In this document: positions 1-8,549 of the stretch, in pieces
How the letters are laid out: each line of letters starts with the position of its first letter
Position numbering within the stretch: the first letter of the stretch is position 1
Origin: Halanaerobium saccharolyticum
Lineage (GTDB): Bacteria > Bacillota > Halanaerobiia > Halanaerobiales > Halanaerobiaceae
DNA: 59,094 nucleotides
Assembly (NCBI RefSeq): GCF_003053565.1
Contig: NZ_QAXS01000016.1
Span: 1-59,094 of the forward strand
Reading direction: 5' to 3'
Position numbers and translations under genes: made by a program
Notes under the pieces: generated by a model
Database searches by the model: none
Told to the model about the DNA's origin: nothing
What the model saw: only the letters and a program-made list of their open reading frames with translations

Positions 1-22
1 CAAATAATTAATTCAACGGAGC

Positions 23-42
23 CAGGCAGATGCCTTTTTTTA
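23..42 (+). terminator. Rho-independent terminator of an upstream gene
   Basis: AGGCA-GA-TGCCT hairpin followed by a run of seven T. It would end transcription arriving from left of the window, so the ABC transporter genes that follow need their own promoter. Confidence 0.6.
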
Positions 43-114
43 TTTAGATATTTTTAGATTTACATTTTTTTCTTCACAACATTAATTATACAACCTAATA
101 TTTTTGTAGTAGTT

Positions 115-873
115 GTGTTAGCATTACTTTTAGTCGGTGGAAATGTTATGGCTGAGGATTCCTTAGCTGAAATTAAAGAAAAAGGTACAATGGTAGTTGG
201 ACTTGATGATAGTTTTCCACCTATGGGTTTTAGAGATGAAAGTGGAGAAATTGTCGGTTTTGATATAGATCTGGCTAAAGAAGCAGCCAAAAGAATTGGT
301 GTAGATGTTGAATTTAAGGCTGTAGACTGGGATGGTGTAATTCTAAGTCTTAAAAATGGTATGATTGATGTTATCTGGAATGGTTTAACAATTACACCTG
401 AGCGGGAAGAGAGTATTGATTTCAGCCAGCCTTATCTAGAAAATTCGCAGAGTATTGTGGTTCAGGCTGACAGTGAGATTGAAACTAAAGCTGATTTAGC
501 CGGAAAAACTATTGGTATCCAGCTGGGAAGTAGTGCAGTAAGTGCAGTAGAATCTGAGCCAGAAGTAATGGCCACTTTCGAAGAATTACGTAAGTTTTCC
601 AATAATACTGAAGCTTTAATGGATCTGCAGACAGGTAGAATTCAGGCTGTAGTTTTAGATGTGATTGTGGGCCGCTATTATATGAGTCAGCGTCCAGGTC
701 AGTTTAAAGTTCTGGAAGATGATTTTGGTGGCGAACAGTATGGAGTTGGTGTTCGTGATGGTGCCGATTCATTTAGAGAAGCTTTAAATTCTGCTTTAGA
801 TGAAATGATTGCAGATGGTACAGCAGCAGAAATTTCGGAAAAATGGTTTGGCGAGGACATTGTTCTTAAGTAG
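115..873 (+). CDS. Polar amino-acid ABC transporter, substrate-binding protein (5' end abnormal)
   Basis: Periplasmic solute-binding protein (SBP_bac_3 family) that captures a polar amino acid for the permease and ATPase encoded next. Visible family signs are the start of the mature domain (LAEIKEKGTMVVG), the DGVILSLKNGMIDVIWNG segment and the C-terminal EISEKWFGEDI. Length is typical. The signal peptide is only partly covered: from the GTG start it begins inside the hydrophobic core (MLALLLVGGNVMA, cleavage before EDS). The frame stays open upstream to about base 58 and continues the hydrophobic stretch, but offers no ATG, GTG or TTG, no Lys/Arg N-region and no Shine-Dalgarno sequence. The family call is firm; the start is not. 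It sits 11 bases before the permease gene, in one operon. Confidence 0.85.
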   Translation: MLALLLVGGNVMAEDSLAEIKEKGTMVVGLDDSFPPMGFRDESGEIVGFDIDLAKEAAKRIGVDVEFKAVDWDGVILSLKNGMIDVIWNGLTITPEREESIDFSQPYLENSQSIVVQADSEIETKADLAGKTIGIQLGSSAVSAVESEPEVMATFEELRKFSNNTEALMDLQTGRIQAVVLDVIVGRYYMSQRPGQFKVLEDDFGGEQYGVGVRDGADSFREALNSALDEMIADGTAAEISEKWFGEDIVLK

Positions 874-884
874 GAGGCATTTAT

Positions 885-1529
885 TTGTTTGATTATATAA
901 TTAACGTATCAGGATATATACTGGAAGGTAGCATTGTTACCTTCCAGCTCTATTTTGTAACAGCAATATTTTCAGTGATTGTTGGTATTGCGGGAGCTTT
1001 AGGAAAAATTTCTAAAATACCTCTACTGGAATCAATTCTGTCACTTTATACCTGGATTTTTAGAGGTACACCTTTACTTTTACAGCTCTTTTTTGCTTAT
1101 TATGGTCTGCCTGTGCTGGGGATAACTTTACAGCCGTTTCCGGCTGCAGCCTTAACTTTTATTATCAATTATGGAGCTTATTTTACCGAGATATTTAGAG
1201 GTGGAATTGAATCGATTGATGAAGGTCAGTATGAAGCTGCCAAGGTATTGGGAATGAATTACAGACAGACGATGAGCAGAATAGTAATTCCTCAGACTGT
1301 TAAAAGAGTGCTTCCGGCAACCAGTAATGAAGCAATTAATCTGGTCAAGGATAGTGCCTTAGTTGCTGTTATTGGTCTGGGAGATTTACTCAGATCTGCT
1401 AAAGTAGCTGTAACAAGAGATTTTTCTATAGTTCCTTTTATAATAGCTGCAGTTTTTTATCTAATAATCAGTTCAGTTATTGTTACGGTTTTCCGCAAAT
1501 TAGAAGAAAAATATTCTGTTTACGAATAG
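885..1529 (+). CDS. Polar amino-acid ABC transporter permease
   Basis: Inner-membrane channel subunit of the HisM/GlnP family. It has several hydrophobic spans and the cytoplasmic EAA loop (YEAAKVLGMNYRQTMSRIVIP, about residues 117-137) that docks onto the ATPase. The TTG start at 885 is chosen because a strong AGGAGG lies at 872-877 with correct spacing. It lies between the binding protein and the ATPase in a compact operon, as expected for a three-component importer. Substrate cannot be read from the sequence; histidine, glutamine, arginine or cystine are all possible. Confidence 0.9.
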   Translation: MFDYIINVSGYILEGSIVTFQLYFVTAIFSVIVGIAGALGKISKIPLLESILSLYTWIFRGTPLLLQLFFAYYGLPVLGITLQPFPAAALTFIINYGAYFTEIFRGGIESIDEGQYEAAKVLGMNYRQTMSRIVIPQTVKRVLPATSNEAINLVKDSALVAVIGLGDLLRSAKVAVTRDFSIVPFIIAAVFYLIISSVIVTVFRKLEEKYSVYE

Positions 1530-1538
1530 GTGATAAGT

Positions 1539-2267
1539 TTGGAAATGATAAAAGCAAAAGATATTTATAAAAATTTTGGTGAACTAGAGGTGCTTTCTGG
1601 TGTATCATTTGAAGTGCAGCAGGGAGAGGCAATTTCAATTATTGGTCCTTCCGGTTCTGGGAAAAGTACACTTTTACGTTCACTGATCGGCCTGGAAGAA
1701 ATAAATTCAGGTGAATTATATATTGAAGGAATTTCGGTTAAAGAATCAGGAAAAAAGGCTTACGAAAAAATGGGAATGGTTTTTCAGGGCTTTAATCTTT
1801 TTCCTCACAAAACGGTGCTCGGTAATTTAATGGAAGCACCAGTGATTGTAAAAGGGGAGAAGAAAGCTAAGGCTGAAGCAAAGTCAGAAACACTTTTAAA
1901 AAAAGTTGGACTTTCTGATAAAAAAGACAGCTACCCGGCCCAACTTTCTGGAGGTCAGAAACAGAGGGTAGCAATAGCAAGAGCTCTGGCTATGGAGCCA
2001 GATATAATGTTATTTGATGAACCAACTTCTTCTCTGGACCCGGAGCTGGTAGGTGAAGTTTTAACAGTTATCAGGGACTTAGCGGAAGAGAATATAACTA
2101 TGCTAATTGTAACCCACGAAATGGGTTTTGCCAGAGATGTTTCAGACCGAGTATTTTTTATGGATCACGGGAAAATAATTAGTGATACTGTTCCTGAAAA
2201 AATATTTGTTAACCCTGAATCTGAAAGGATTCAGAGCTTTTTAACAAAAATATTAAGTCAAAACTAA
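1539..2267 (+). CDS. Polar amino-acid ABC transporter ATP-binding protein
   Basis: Cytoplasmic ATPase (GlnQ/HisP type) powering the importer. Walker A GPSGSGKSTL, Q-loop VFQGFNLFP, signature LSGGQKQR, Walker B IMLFDEPTSSLD and switch VTHE are all intact. The TTG at 1539 is preferred because an AGGTGAT ribosome site (1528-1534) sits just before it and overlaps the permease stop codon. A GTG at 1530 in the same frame would lie inside that site, and an ATG at 1545 is another option. The operon ends with a terminator directly at the stop codon. Confidence 0.92.
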   Translation: MEMIKAKDIYKNFGELEVLSGVSFEVQQGEAISIIGPSGSGKSTLLRSLIGLEEINSGELYIEGISVKESGKKAYEKMGMVFQGFNLFPHKTVLGNLMEAPVIVKGEKKAKAEAKSETLLKKVGLSDKKDSYPAQLSGGQKQRVAIARALAMEPDIMLFDEPTSSLDPELVGEVLTVIRDLAEENITMLIVTHEMGFARDVSDRVFFMDHGKIISDTVPEKIFVNPESERIQSFLTKILSQN

Positions 2268-2292
2268 GGCTCCCCTATGGGAGCTTTTTTTA
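2266..2292 (+). terminator. Terminator of the amino-acid ABC operon
   Basis: GCTCCC-CTAT-GGGAGC stem followed by seven T, starting at the stop codon of the ATPase gene. Confidence 0.9.
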
Positions 2293-2414
2293 ATTGATAT
2301 TTGCTTTTAGACTCAAGGCCTGTTAAAATGTTTACAGATAATTAATAGCTAGTTAATGTATTATTAACCTGACTTCTATAAGCTAATAAGTAAATAACGA
2401 AGGGAAGTGTTAAT

Positions 2415-3167
2415 GTGTTAAAAATCAATACAGATCTGCATACTCATACAGTTGCAAGCGGTCATGCCTATTCCACAGTTGACGAGATGGCAAAAGGAGC
2501 TTTTACTAAGGGGATTAAATTAATAGCAATTACTGATCACGGTCCTCAGATGCCTGGAGGTCCTCATATCTATCATTTTGGAAATATATCAATAGTTCCT
2601 GATAAATTATATGGTGTTAGAATAATCAAGGGTGTAGAAGCCAATATTTTAGATAATGGTAGACTTGATCTGGAAGCTGAAGATCTGGACCGACTGGATT
2701 TTGTTTCCGCAGGTTTACACCGTTTAACAGGTCACAATTTAAAAAATAAAAAAGCCTATACTGAGGCTACAATTAAGGCGATGGAAAATCCTTATCTCGA
2801 TATGATTACTCATCCCGTCCAGAAGGAGTATCCACTTGACCTGGAGAAAGTGGCTAGAGCAGCTGCAGAAAATAATGTTATTTTGGAACTTAATGCAAGC
2901 TCATACAGTCCTAAAAAAGACCATACTCGGGGGATAAAGAGTCAGTCACTGAGATTATTAAAACTGGCAAAAAAATATGGCTTTAAGCTGGCCGTAAATA
3001 GTGATGCTCATTTTCATGATGAAATTGGAGAATATTCAAGCCTCAATTTTATTTTTGAAAGTGAAGACTTTGATAAAAACTTAATTATCAACCGCAGTCC
3101 TGAGAAAGTAATCAGTTATTTAAAAAATAGAGAAAAACGACTTGCTCAATTGAAGAAATCAGTTTAA
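2415..3167 (+). CDS. PHP-domain phosphoesterase, YcdX family
   Basis: Cytoplasmic metal-dependent phosphatase-like protein of the PHP superfamily (YcdX group, trinuclear metal centre). Metal-binding motifs are visible: DLHTHT near residue 7, the ITDHGP motif at about 39, GVEANI at about 75, a TH pair near 133 (MITHPV) and NSDAHFHDE near 195. Length (250 aa) fits the family. The GTG start follows GGGAAGTG with acceptable spacing. The next gene starts 11 bases downstream, so the two are probably cotranscribed. The natural substrate of this family is not established. Confidence 0.87.
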   Translation: MLKINTDLHTHTVASGHAYSTVDEMAKGAFTKGIKLIAITDHGPQMPGGPHIYHFGNISIVPDKLYGVRIIKGVEANILDNGRLDLEAEDLDRLDFVSAGLHRLTGHNLKNKKAYTEATIKAMENPYLDMITHPVQKEYPLDLEKVARAAAENNVILELNASSYSPKKDHTRGIKSQSLRLLKLAKKYGFKLAVNSDAHFHDEIGEYSSLNFIFESEDFDKNLIINRSPEKVISYLKNREKRLAQLKKSV

Positions 3168-3178
3168 GGAGTGTCGAA

Positions 3179-4132
3179 ATGGAAGAACCCTATTATAAAT
3201 ACTCACAGTTTTTAAAAGACAAATATGGCAAAAAAACATACAAATTACCTGTAAATCTACCAACAACCTGTCCCAATCGTGATGGTAGTTTTGCCAGTGA
3301 AGGCTGTTATTTTTGTGGAGAAGAAGGGGCAGATTTTGAAATGCTGCCTGATGATATGTCAGTCCGAAAGCAGCTGCTGGAAAACAGAGAATATATAGGT
3401 GAGCGTTATGGTGTTGATCAATTTATAGCCTATTTTCAAAATTACACCAATACCTATCTGCCTATTGATAAGTTAAAAGAATACACAAAGGAAGCAGCCG
3501 AGGTTGAAGGAGTAGCAGCTGTTTATTTTTCCACCAGACCGGATGCAATTAATGAAAGATATATTTCGGCTATCAAAAATTCACTGCTGGAAGTTTCTTC
3601 GGAAATAGAGCTGGCTTTTGAATTTGGTCTGCAGACTGTTAATTATAAGACTTTAAGAAAAGTCAATAGAAAACATGGTCTGGCAGAATTTATAGATGCG
3701 GTTTTAACTGCAAAACGCTTTAAAGTTGAGGTTGGAGCCCATATGATATTAAATCTACCGGGTGATGATCGGGAAGATGTTATCGAAGGTGCCCGAATTT
3801 TATCGGCCCTGGAAGTAAATCATGTAAAATTACACGCCCTTTTTATTCGAGAGAATTCTGTTTTTGCTAAAAAATATAAAGATGGTGAACTTGAGATTTG
3901 TTCACTTGATGAATATATCGATCGAGTAATTTTATTCTTAGAGAATCTGGCTCCAGATATTGCTGTTCAGCGACTAATCGGTAGAGCCCCTGGTGATGAA
4001 TCAATTTTTGAAAACTGGGATACTCCCTGGTGGGAAATTCATGATTTGATTATCAAGAGAATGAATGAGCGCGGCACATACCAGGGAAGATCATATAACT
4101 ATCTAAAAGGAAAGGCCCTGGCTAAGTTCTAA
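3179..4132 (+). CDS. Radical SAM protein, YhcC family (TIGR01212)
   Basis: Predicted radical S-adenosylmethionine enzyme with a [4Fe-4S] cluster. The cluster-binding cysteines are in CPNRDGSFASEGCYFC, the spaced Cys pattern typical of the YhcC/TIGR01212 group, at about residues 31-46. AFEFGLQT and HMILNLPGDD are later family signatures. Length (317 aa) is usual. It starts 11 bases after the PHP gene with a GGAG site, so it is probably in one transcript with it. The biochemical role of the family is not settled. Confidence 0.88.
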   Translation: MEEPYYKYSQFLKDKYGKKTYKLPVNLPTTCPNRDGSFASEGCYFCGEEGADFEMLPDDMSVRKQLLENREYIGERYGVDQFIAYFQNYTNTYLPIDKLKEYTKEAAEVEGVAAVYFSTRPDAINERYISAIKNSLLEVSSEIELAFEFGLQTVNYKTLRKVNRKHGLAEFIDAVLTAKRFKVEVGAHMILNLPGDDREDVIEGARILSALEVNHVKLHALFIRENSVFAKKYKDGELEICSLDEYIDRVILFLENLAPDIAVQRLIGRAPGDESIFENWDTPWWEIHDLIIKRMNERGTYQGRSYNYLKGKALAKF

Positions 4133-4262
4133 TAAAAATATTTAGTTTTAGCTGAAAATATTGGAATTACAGCTTGATTTCTTAAATTAAAAGTAATATA
4201 ATTAAAGATAATCAAAATAAAAACATGAAGTCAATCAGCAGAGTAGCAGAGGAGTGGTTTAT

Positions 4263-4898
4263 ATGACTTCAGTAATTAGAAAGGTGTTTAATAATTTCAG
4301 CAGTGGTCTTTCTGATTTTAAAAATCGTTATAAATTACCGGAAGAGTTTCACAGCTCTCAGGAATTAAAAATAATGCATATTAGTGATACTCCGGAATCA
4401 ATTTATTCTCATATTTATAAAATGTTAAACTACAGCCAGCCGGATGTTATTATTCATACTGGAGACCTGGTTGATAATTTAAAACTTGAAGATGCTGGTT
4501 CTGAAATGATTCCACTTTATCAGAAGAAGTCAGCTGAATTTATCAGTAATTTAGAAAAATTAACATCGGCCAGAATTATTTATGTTCCAGGTAATCATGA
4601 TGACCTAAGTATCATAAAAGATAATACAAAGAGAAGTGAAGTTGTTGCCGAAGGAACAATAATCGATTTAGATGGGGTTAAGATTGGCCTGGCTCATTAC
4701 CCAGAAAATCTTCCTCAGACAGCAGATATTAATCTATTTGGTCATAATAAACAGAGTGAATTTGAGAGTGAAAATAAATATCTTAATGGAATTTTAAATA
4801 TCAATTATCTGCTTTTGCCTTCCAAAACAGATTATAAGGTCAATTATCCCTGGACAGTTGATCAGGGAAGGCAGTACAAAAGGTTTAATATGATTTAA
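4263..4898 (+). CDS. Metallophosphoesterase-like protein with degenerate metal site
   Basis: Calcineurin-like phosphoesterase fold of about 211 residues, recognised from HISDTP (about 38-43), HTGDLVD, VPGNHDD and LFGHNKQ. The canonical first motif is D-x-H; here it reads D-T-P, and the last motif G-H-x-H reads G-H-N-K, so two metal-binding histidines are missing. The protein may be inactive or use an altered metal site. ATG 4263 is preferred over GTG 4254 because GAGGAG at 4249-4254 is then correctly spaced. It stands alone, followed by a weak terminator. Confidence 0.7.
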   Translation: MTSVIRKVFNNFSSGLSDFKNRYKLPEEFHSSQELKIMHISDTPESIYSHIYKMLNYSQPDVIIHTGDLVDNLKLEDAGSEMIPLYQKKSAEFISNLEKLTSARIIYVPGNHDDLSIIKDNTKRSEVVAEGTIIDLDGVKIGLAHYPENLPQTADINLFGHNKQSEFESENKYLNGILNINYLLLPSKTDYKVNYPWTVDQGRQYKRFNMI

Positions 4899-4912
4899 AT
4901 ATGTAATTATTC

Positions 4913-4948
4913 TTAGTCAGATTTGCAAGGATCTGGCTAATTTATTTT
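4913..4948 (+). terminator. Probable terminator after the phosphoesterase gene
   Basis: TTAGTCAGAT (4913-4922) pairs with ATCTGGCTAA (4931-4940) and is followed by a T-rich stretch broken by one A. Confidence 0.5.
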
Positions 4949-5000
4949 GCTTTAAATTTTTAGAAAGTTTAAATAATTATCAAATAACAGGAGTGGTTTG

Positions 5001-6005
5001 ATGAATTTTGTCCGCAGTGGTCCCCGCTACTTATTTTTAAAAGTAAAAGATCCTAATTTGTTTTCTGAGAATCTTTCTCAAAAAACTGAGGTGAGGCGTC
5101 TTAATTTTAAGGCAGCGATTAAACTGGCGGCTGAAGAGTCTGTAATAATTTTCTTAAGTGATCAGCAAAATAAAAGCTTTAAAGTTGAAGACTCTGATCT
5201 GATTTTATATCTGCCTCTTAACTCTACGGCCCTGCTGGCAATGATTTTAAATAATGAAGAATTGAGTCGGGCGGTAAAAAATGTAACTGCTGGCCCGGGC
5301 CAGCTGGTTATGAGAATTCCGGAAAATGGAGAAAAAGTGATTGAGGAAATTATTGAAAGTTACCAGGCAGAGAAAGTTTCAATTCTGGAAGGAATTGATA
5401 GAGGGAGTGCCAACAGCACGATTATTTCCTTTACCGAACAGCCAATTAAATCCAGACTTAAATCTTTAAAAAAAGTTAGAAATAATATTTTAATAGATAA
5501 AGAGTCTACACTTCTTTTTGAGGAACTGCGGCGGGATGCAGTCCGGTATATTACTCACGGACTGGAAGACCATCAGTGGTCAGAACTTAAAATTAATATT
5601 TATGATTCAGATGAGCTTTATGAATTAGAATATAAGAGATTAATAACCATTTTATCAGACCTGGAGGCGGGAATAATTCTGGGAGAATCATGGACTAAGG
5701 ACCATGCCTTTGCCTTATTTTCGATAACTGCTTATCAGGTAAGACTCTTTACTTTTTTATCTCCAATTGAAATCAAAAAAATATTATTTGCTTTTGAATA
5801 TAACAGTTCAGGCGAAAGACTTGTGGATTATGATCTCTTTAATAAGAGTAAAAAAATAAGCTGGTCAGAAATTTTAAATGACAGCAAGCGTCATGACCGA
5901 AAAGAACTGGCTTTTAAATTTAGAGATGAAATAATGCAGGAACTTTCGGAGGCTGCCAAAAAAAAATATTTTAAAATAGAAGCAGAAATTATGAAGGAAT
6001 CCTAA
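5001..6005 (+). CDS. Unrecognised protein, 334 aa
   Basis: I do not recognise this protein. It is soluble-looking, with no signal peptide or membrane span, rich in Leu, Ile, Glu and Lys, with a mixed alpha/beta N-terminal half and a helical C-terminal half (many Glu/Lys/Phe near the end). The only loose motif is a Gly/Pro-containing TAGPGQLVM segment near residue 97. CAGGAG at 4988-4992 supports ATG 5001 (TTG 4998 is an alternative). It is monocistronic, with a weak terminator before and one after. Codon use looks like that of its neighbours, so there is no sign of recent transfer. Confidence 0.65.
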   Translation: MNFVRSGPRYLFLKVKDPNLFSENLSQKTEVRRLNFKAAIKLAAEESVIIFLSDQQNKSFKVEDSDLILYLPLNSTALLAMILNNEELSRAVKNVTAGPGQLVMRIPENGEKVIEEIIESYQAEKVSILEGIDRGSANSTIISFTEQPIKSRLKSLKKVRNNILIDKESTLLFEELRRDAVRYITHGLEDHQWSELKINIYDSDELYELEYKRLITILSDLEAGIILGESWTKDHAFALFSITAYQVRLFTFLSPIEIKKILFAFEYNSSGERLVDYDLFNKSKKISWSEILNDSKRHDRKELAFKFRDEIMQELSEAAKKKYFKIEAEIMKES

Positions 6006-6022
6006 ATTTTAAGAACAGGAGA

Positions 6023-6052
6023 GCTGGCCGGGCTGAGATCTCGGCTTTTTTC
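6023..6052 (+). terminator. Terminator
   Basis: GGCTGA-GATC-TCGGCT hairpin followed by TTTTTT, 25 bases after the preceding stop codon. Confidence 0.6.
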
Positions 6053-6099
6053 TATTGATTTAAAGGCTGCATTGAGACTTTGTATAAATTATCACATAT

Positions 6100-6128
6100 T
6101 TGCGATATATATAATTTTGAGTTAAAAT
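6100..6128 (+). promoter_or_regulatory. Sigma-A-like promoter of the ywlG-family gene
   Basis: TTGCGA, 17-base spacer, TAAAAT, ending 33 bases before the chosen start codon. Confidence 0.45.
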
Positions 6129-6161
6129 ATAGTTATGGATAAGTTTAGAAAGGAGATTTTA

Positions 6162-6710
6162 ATGCAGACAGAGAAAATAGTAGCTGATGTAGAAAAAGCC
6201 ATCAGAGAATTAATAGATATATCTAAACCTGAAGCTGGTTCAATTTTTATCCTGGGTGGAAGTACAAGTGAAATACAGGGTAAAAAAATTGGTTCAGCAA
6301 CTGATTTAGATTTAGGAGATAAGATTATCAAGAAGATAATTTCAATTTTAGCAGAATTTGATCTTCACCTTGCCGTCCAGGGTTGTGAGCACATTAATAG
6401 ATCACTGGTTATTGAAAAAGAGACTCAGACTAAATATTTATTTAATGAAGTAAATGTTATTCCACACAGACGAGCTGGGGGAGCCTTTGCAGCAGCAGCA
6501 TTTAAAGAATTTTCGCAGCCGGTAACTGTAGAAAATATGGAGGCAGATCTGGGAATTGATATTGGTGATGCTTTAATAGGAATGCACTTAAAAAATGTTG
6601 CAGTACCTGTTAGGTTATCAATCAGTGAAATAGGTGAAGCCCATCTTACCGCAGCCCGGACAAGGTTGAAACTTGTTGGTGGAATAAGGGCAGAATATAG
6701 AGATTTGTAA
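6162..6710 (+). CDS. UPF0340 (YwlG / DUF436) family protein
   Basis: Member of the conserved Firmicute family UPF0340, whose function is not established. Recognised from FILGGSTSEIQGKKIG, LAVQGCEHINRSL and NVIPHRRAGGAFA, which are hallmark segments. Length 182 aa is normal. ATG 6162 is chosen over ATG 6135 because AAGGAGA lies between the two and is correctly spaced for 6162. The next gene begins 16 bases downstream and is probably cotranscribed. Confidence 0.85.
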   Translation: MQTEKIVADVEKAIRELIDISKPEAGSIFILGGSTSEIQGKKIGSATDLDLGDKIIKKIISILAEFDLHLAVQGCEHINRSLVIEKETQTKYLFNEVNVIPHRRAGGAFAAAAFKEFSQPVTVENMEADLGIDIGDALIGMHLKNVAVPVRLSISEIGEAHLTAARTRLKLVGGIRAEYRDL

Positions 6711-6726
6711 GCAGGGGGGCTTTAAC

Positions 6727-7227
6727 TTGAAATATTTGCACCATTTAATCGATAAATTTATACTTTCAATTTTAGGCCGCTCTTTTATAATTTTAAAAGA
6801 TAAGGACTCTCGAGTTGATAAAGAATTAGCATATTTACCTGATTACTTTAATATCGCAATTGCTGTAGAAAAAAGTGGAGCTTATATTGTTTTAAAAAAA
6901 GAAGAATCAGAACTTAAATACTGCGGCTATCGTTCTTCACCTGAAAATATAGACTTAAAGATTTATTTTAAAGATGAAGAATTTGCTTATCAGGTTCTGG
7001 CTGCCAAAGAGGGAATCAGACAGGCGTTTTCGGAACATAAACTGATGGTTGAGGGAGACTTAGAGTATGCTGTTTCTGTAATTTATATTCTGGAATTAGT
7101 TGAAGCCTACATTATGTCAGATGATTTTGCTGAGCGGGTTCTAACCTACAATTTCAACAGAGAAATGTCAAGACTGCAGTTGGTTTTGAGTGCGTTATTA
7201 TTGTTTAGAGAAAAGGGTGAAATTTAA
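6727..7227 (+). CDS. Unrecognised protein, 166 aa, in operon with alcohol dehydrogenase
   Basis: No confident family. The middle part (DLKIYFKDEEFAYQVLAAK, about 78-96) followed by an acidic/hydrophobic helix is reminiscent of SCP2-like lipid-binding domains, but this is only an impression. There is no signal peptide. The TTG start follows a strong AGGGGGGC site. Its stop codon abuts the ATG of the iron alcohol dehydrogenase, implying translational coupling and possibly a shared pathway. Confidence 0.65.
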   Translation: MKYLHHLIDKFILSILGRSFIILKDKDSRVDKELAYLPDYFNIAIAVEKSGAYIVLKKEESELKYCGYRSSPENIDLKIYFKDEEFAYQVLAAKEGIRQAFSEHKLMVEGDLEYAVSVIYILELVEAYIMSDDFAERVLTYNFNREMSRLQLVLSALLLFREKGEI

Positions 7228-8418
7228 ATGGAGACTTCGAATTATTTTGAGTTTTTCAGTCCTGTAAAAATTAATTCAGGCGACCAGGCCTTATCGACTT
7301 TAAATTATGAACTGGAGCAGCTGCATGTCAGCAGGCCTTTAATTCTAACCAATCAAACCTTAGATGAACTTAACATTCTAGATCTTTTACTCTCCAGCAT
7401 AACAAAGATAGAGATAAACCCGCGCCAGATTATTAAAACTATTCCCAATCAAGCAACATTAGAAATTGTAAAAAAGGCTTCCCAGCGCTATCGGGACTTA
7501 GGCTGTGATGGAATAATAGCCCTGGGAGGAGAAGCAATTATTGATACCGCTAAAGGGGTTAACTTAATTATTTCAGAGAAAGTTGATGACTTATCAAAAC
7601 TAACCGGTATTGAAACTGCCCATGGTGATATGCAGCCTTTTATTGTAATCCCTACTACCAGTGGAACTGGTTCTGAAGCTGCTTTGAGTGCTGTAATTAG
7701 CGACCAGAAGAGCAAAAACAATCTGGAGTTTATTTCCAGCAAATTGATGCCTGATCTGGCAGTTATTGATCCTAAAATGACCTTTACTCTGCCGCCGAGG
7801 CTGACAGCTTCTACAGGTGTTGATGCTCTGGTCCACGCAGTTGAGGCCTATACTGGACTGCAGACTAACCCTTTAAGTGATGCTTATGCTATTGCTGCTT
7901 TAAAATTAATTGGAAAAAATCTTGAGCCGCTGGTTAATGATGTGAATAATAAAAATTATAGAGTTGCGATGAATAATGCAGCTTTAATGGCAGGGATAGC
8001 TTTTTCTAATTCACATGCCGGTATTATTCATGCCATAGGAGATGCCTGTGAGAAGATTTCTGAAGTTTCCCACGGAGATGCACTGGCAGTTCTTTTACCT
8101 CACGGAATGTTTTATAATCTTAAATTTGAGTACTGCAGAAATTCCTATCAGGATATTTTACTTGCCTTAGAAGACACTGAAAAATTTGTCAATACTAAAG
8201 CAGAGGACCGGGCTTTAATGGCTGTTGATTCTGTAGTAGGTATTTTAAGTGAGCTGAGATTTTTAGCAGGAATTCCGGTTCGGCTGGAGGAAATCGGCGT
8301 TAAGAGATCTGATTTTGATCGGATAGTAGATAAAGCAATGCACAACAGTGCACTTTTAAATTCTGCCGGTCAGGTAAAAAGAGAAGATATAAAGAGTATT
8401 TTAGAAGCAGCTTTTTAA
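7228..8418 (+). CDS. Iron-containing alcohol dehydrogenase
   Basis: NAD(P)-dependent group III alcohol dehydrogenase, cytoplasmic. N-terminal nucleotide-binding part has LGGEAIIDTAKG (about 97-108) and the family signature IPTTSGTGSEA. The C-terminal metal domain has TGVDALVHAVEAY and the two metal-binding histidines in IIHAIG and VSHGDA. Length (396 aa) is typical. It starts on the base after the stop of the upstream gene. Substrate is not deducible; butanol, 1,3-propanediol and lactaldehyde enzymes share this architecture. Confidence 0.9.
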   Translation: METSNYFEFFSPVKINSGDQALSTLNYELEQLHVSRPLILTNQTLDELNILDLLLSSITKIEINPRQIIKTIPNQATLEIVKKASQRYRDLGCDGIIALGGEAIIDTAKGVNLIISEKVDDLSKLTGIETAHGDMQPFIVIPTTSGTGSEAALSAVISDQKSKNNLEFISSKLMPDLAVIDPKMTFTLPPRLTASTGVDALVHAVEAYTGLQTNPLSDAYAIAALKLIGKNLEPLVNDVNNKNYRVAMNNAALMAGIAFSNSHAGIIHAIGDACEKISEVSHGDALAVLLPHGMFYNLKFEYCRNSYQDILLALEDTEKFVNTKAEDRALMAVDSVVGILSELRFLAGIPVRLEEIGVKRSDFDRIVDKAMHNSALLNSAGQVKREDIKSILEAAF

Positions 8419-8425
8419 AAGAAAA

Positions 8426-8500
8426 GGACATTTATTCTACCATATAAAATTTTAATAAAATAATCCATAAAGAGAAATTATTTTATGGAGATAAATGCCC
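8426..8500. repeat. Imperfect inverted repeat before the BTAD regulator gene
   Basis: The left arm 8426-8450 and right arm 8480-8500 match as GGRCATTTAT-CT-CCATA-AAAAT, with three single-base bulges in the left arm. They lie 50 bases upstream of the regulator start. No T-run follows, so it is more likely an operator or mRNA leader hairpin than a terminator of the alcohol dehydrogenase gene. Confidence 0.6.
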
Positions 8501-8549
8501 CAAAGATAAATGTTTAGTAGTGGAACAGTCTTTATTGGGGGTGTTTAAT

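Noticed and set aside
60-290. Minus-strand reading frame beginning MAASLAR over the start of the binding-protein gene
   Set aside because: It lies antisense to the well-supported ABC binding protein, has no known motif, and its composition follows from the opposite coding strand.
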